A stretch of 6,582 nt of DNA from Clostridiales bacterium (GTDB taxonomy: Bacteria > Bacillota > Clostridia > Lachnospirales > Lachnospiraceae). Of the stretch, positions 5,178 through 6,582 are shown one piece after another (position 1 is the first letter of the stretch; every line of letters starts with the position of its first letter). The stretch covers positions 1 through 6,582 of the forward strand of contig JAATEU010000629.1 of assembly GCA_015655565.1 (NCBI GenBank), read 5' to 3'. The notes beneath the pieces were generated by a model. The model was given only the letters and a program-made list of their open reading frames with translations. It did not search any database and was not told the DNA's origin. Position numbers and translations under genes: made by a program.

Positions 5178-5400
5178 TTATATGTATTGATAGGTCATTT
5201 CTCGACTGATACAGTATGCAGGCATTTCCTGGTTAAAATTTCTTTCAAGGAGGTTCTTGACAATATGGTTTTTTAAAGCTTTTCCAATTTTTTTATAAGG
5301 GTTCGGTTTACGTATTGGACATACCAGATGATATTTTTTCATTAAATCGTCGTATTTTCTTCAAATTCATAAGAACGTCATATTGGCGGAATAACACCAT
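5178..5400 (-). pseudogene. IS3-family transposase OrfB remnant
   Basis: On the minus strand, 5342 to 5178 is a 54-residue open frame containing KKYHLVCPIRKPNPYKKIG, then NLLERNFNQEMP, and ending EMTYQYI. This matches the segment before and entering the integrase core of IS3/IS150-type OrfB (family pattern RLMKKY..., then PNLLNREF..., then TDITYLY). The first catalytic Asp, expected just before the ITY motif, is replaced by the EMTYQY context, and a stop follows at once. Just upstream (5400 to 5343) the frame LMNLKKIRR joins the open part through one extra T before ATG 5342-5340 (giving RRLMKKYH if removed), and further frameshifts are needed to recover the family's GYRQM-like start. OrfA, the rest of OrfB and both ends of the element are absent or unrecognised. 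Confidence 0.78.
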
Positions 5401-5469
5401 CCACATGCTTGCGCTTTTTATTTTCATAAGTTACAATTAAAACCCTCCATTATAACACCAGACTTTGAT

Positions 5470-5499
5470 ATGGTGATATTATGGTGCAATAGAATGGTG
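5470..5499 (+). repeat. Three ATGGTG direct repeats upstream of the MerR-type gene
   Basis: ATGGTG occurs at 5470-5475, 5481-5486 and 5494-5499, spaced 11 and 13 bases, about one helical turn. An inverted copy (CACCA, 5456-5460) lies just upstream. The last copy overlaps the putative ribosome binding site GGTGG (5496-5500) of ATG 5508. Such an array directly before a regulator gene could be its own operator. Confidence 0.3.
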
Positions 5500-5507
5500 G
5501 TAATAAA

Positions 5508-6081
5508 ATGAATACTTACAAGACATCTGAAATTGCACATAGCATTGGAATCCTAATACGGTACGGCTTTATGAAGACCTTGAACTGATTCCTAAACCAG
5601 AGCGTAAAGAAAACGGTTATCGTGTCTTTACAGATTTTCATATGGAGCAGATTAAATTTGCGAGAATTGCTCTAAAGGTTGAAGTTCTGCAGAATGGACT
5701 GAGAAAGCAAGCTATTGTTATTATTAAGACCTCCGCACTTGGGAATTTTAGCAAGGCAATTTGTCTGGCGAAACACTATCTGAAACAGATTAGAAATGAG
5801 CAAAAAAATGCCGAAGAAGCTAGCAATTACCGAAAAGTTGTTATCAGGTGACAGTCAGGAAATAGGCACTACGCTTTTAACCAGAAAAGAAGCATCCGAT
5901 TATCTACAAATCTCAATAGATGCTTTAAGAAATTGGGAAATGAACGGTTTGCTTACAGTAAAGCGAAAACAAAATGGCTATCGCGTTTATACCGATGAAG
6001 ATGTTCGGCGTTTGAAAATCATACGTTCCTTGCGTTGTGCAAATTACTCTCTTTCAGCAATTTTGCGAATGCTGAATACCC
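5508..6081 (+). pseudogene. Double-HTH MerR-family transcriptional regulator, frameshifted and 3'-truncated
   Basis: This is a regulator of the MerR type with two helix-turn-helix modules, usually paired with an ABC exporter. ATG 5508 has GGTGG at 5496-5500. Frame zero reads MNTYKTSEIAHSIGI; the HTH then continues in another frame from 5552 (PNTVRLYEDLELIPKPE, wing NGYRVFTDFHMEQIKFAR). The linker EVLQNGLRKQAIVIIKTSA and LKQIRNEQKNAEEA follows. A second shift near 5819 returns to ITEKLLSGDSQEI and the second HTH (LTRKEASDYLQISIDALRNW, wing NGYRVYTDEDVRRL, ending SLSAILRMLN). Similarity stops near 6078 where ABC ATPase sequence begins, so the effector-side C-terminus is missing. The first shift is explained by loss of one ATCC from a tandem pair (restoring I-H-P); the second fits two lost bases. 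As written it cannot make a full protein. Confidence 0.85.
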
Positions 6082-6372
6082 AATCCCGAAGTCGTATTCT
6101 TGGACGAGCTAACCACCGGCTTGGACGCTAAAGCACGACGGGATGCGTGGAAGAGCCTTTCCGAATTAAAAGCGAAAGGAATTACGATTCTATTAACCTC
6201 TCATTTTATGGACGAGGTAGAAGCTCTGTGCAACAAAATCATGATTTTGAAAAAGGGAGAAAGCACTTTTTACGGGACAGTACAAGAAGCAATTTCAACC
6301 AGTCCTTATGAAAAATTTGAAGACGCATACCTTTGGTACACAGACGAGGAGGAAGGAAATGAAAGCATTTAG
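6082..6372 (+). pseudogene. ABC exporter ATPase, 5' half deleted
   Basis: About 96 C-terminal residues of an ABC-2-type exporter ATPase remain. The frame begins at N-P-E and shows Walker B with the catalytic Glu (EVVFLDE), the D-loop (TTGLDAKARRD) and the H-loop His (TILLTSHFMDEVEALC), then the C-terminal tail IMILKKGESTFYGTVQEAI and DAYLWYTDEEEG. Walker A, the Q-loop and the signature motif, normally in the first 150 or so residues, are absent, so the fragment cannot hydrolyse ATP. Its frame has no proper start or ribosome binding site at the junction (TTG 6100 is internal to Walker B). It abuts the MerR-type remnant directly, which implies a deletion between two neighbouring genes. The stop at 6370-6372 overlaps the permease start by 14 bases, the usual coupling in these exporters. 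Confidence 0.88.
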
Positions 6373-6582
6373 AGACTTACTTAAAACAGAAATCAGGCTA
6401 TCCCTCCGAGGGATGGACATGTTTATTTTTGCCATCTGTATGCCTGTTATTGTCGTTATTCTCTTGGGAGCAGTGTTCGGAAATAAGCCTGCTTTCGACG
6501 GTGCAGAATATACCTTTTTGGAACAATCTTTCGGTGCGGTATCAACCATTGCCATTTGTGCCGGAGGTGTGATGGGGCTTCC
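6359..6582 (+). CDS. ABC-2-type exporter permease, N-terminal part (continues beyond window)
   Basis: The first 74 codons of a membrane permease run open to the window end. The start ATG 6359 has a strong GAGGAGGAAGG upstream (from 6347) and overlaps the end of the ATPase remnant. A short basic cytoplasmic N-terminus (MKAFRDLLKTEIRLSLRG) leads into membrane helix 1 (about 21-41, MFIFAICMPVIVVILLGAVF). An extracytoplasmic loop (NKPAFDGAEYTFLEQSFG) follows, and helix 2 starts near 59 (AVSTIAICAGGVMGL). This layout is typical of ABC-2 drug or peptide exporters, which need the adjacent ATPase for energy. Because that ATPase has lost its first half, this permease is probably non-functional unless another ATPase partners it. 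The substrate cannot be inferred. Confidence 0.82.
   Translation, partial: MKAFRDLLKTEIRLSLRGMDMFIFAICMPVIVVILLGAVFGNKPAFDGAEYTFLEQSFGAVSTIAICAGGVMGL

Noticed and set aside
5160..5276. 38-codon plus-strand ORF with AGGAG and a TATAAT upstream.
   Set aside because: It lies antisense to a clear IS3-family OrfB remnant on the minus strand, which explains the sequence. The peptide has no recognisable features.
5465..5495. TTGATA and TAGAAT with a 19-base spacer, the spacing typical of MerR-controlled promoters.
   Set aside because: Transcription would start near 5502, after the GGTGG site and only a few bases before ATG 5508, so it would not give a normal leader for merR.
6082..6131. Tail of the second merR frame (to 6131) as a genuine regulator C-terminus.
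   Set aside because: The same bases in another frame encode Walker B and the D-loop of an ABC ATPase, so the tail is out-of-frame readthrough across a deletion junction.

Overview
The window looks like a low- to mid-GC Firmicutes chromosome, most likely a clostridial or Lachnospiraceae-type gut anaerobe. The reasons are AGGAGG-type ribosome binding sites, A/T-rich spacers, a DUF4317 protein (a family I know mainly from Clostridia), clostridial-style IS256 and IS3 transposase remnants, and a double-helix-turn-helix MerR regulator next to an ABC-2 exporter. Species assignment is inference.

Layout. Positions 1-234 hold the 3' end of a sensor histidine kinase. Positions 316-918 are an IS256-family transposase with two frameshifts and its 3' half missing. 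At the point where transposase homology stops there is a near-consensus promoter (TTGATA, 17 bp, TATAAT), followed at its expected start point by a perfect 12-bp stem-loop. These lead into an intact DUF4317 gene (1074-2444) that contains six 15-bp coding tandem repeats. A small MazG-like gene follows (2587-2913), then a short gene remnant, a probable terminator and a 111-bp inverted-repeat element (3085-3195). A tiny ORF at 3246 appears to be split by a frameshift at a T6 run. A GNAT acetyltransferase lies on the minus strand (3446-3949) with a clear terminator downstream and a dyad upstream.

The second half is patchy and decayed. Positions 4000-4365 hold unrecognised broken coding pieces. 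Positions 4414-5010 encode an AT-rich, membrane-anchored orphan protein preceded by an 18-bp palindrome. Positions 5178-5400 are a minus-strand IS3-family OrfB remnant. From 5508 a two-HTH MerR regulator carries two frameshifts and runs directly into the second half of an ABC exporter ATPase, so the end of the regulator and the first half of the ATPase are gone. The permease of that exporter starts at 6359 and leaves the window.

Intact genes are DUF4317, the MazG-like gene, the GNAT gene, the orphan membrane protein and, as far as seen, the permease. Everything else is degraded. No CRISPR array, tRNA, rRNA or coherent novel multi-gene system was found. The most interesting points are the promoter and structured leader at the IS256 scar, the coding minisatellite in DUF4317, the 111-bp inverted-repeat element, and the regulator-ATPase deletion fusion. 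The high density of indels could be real decay or, in part, sequencing or assembly error.
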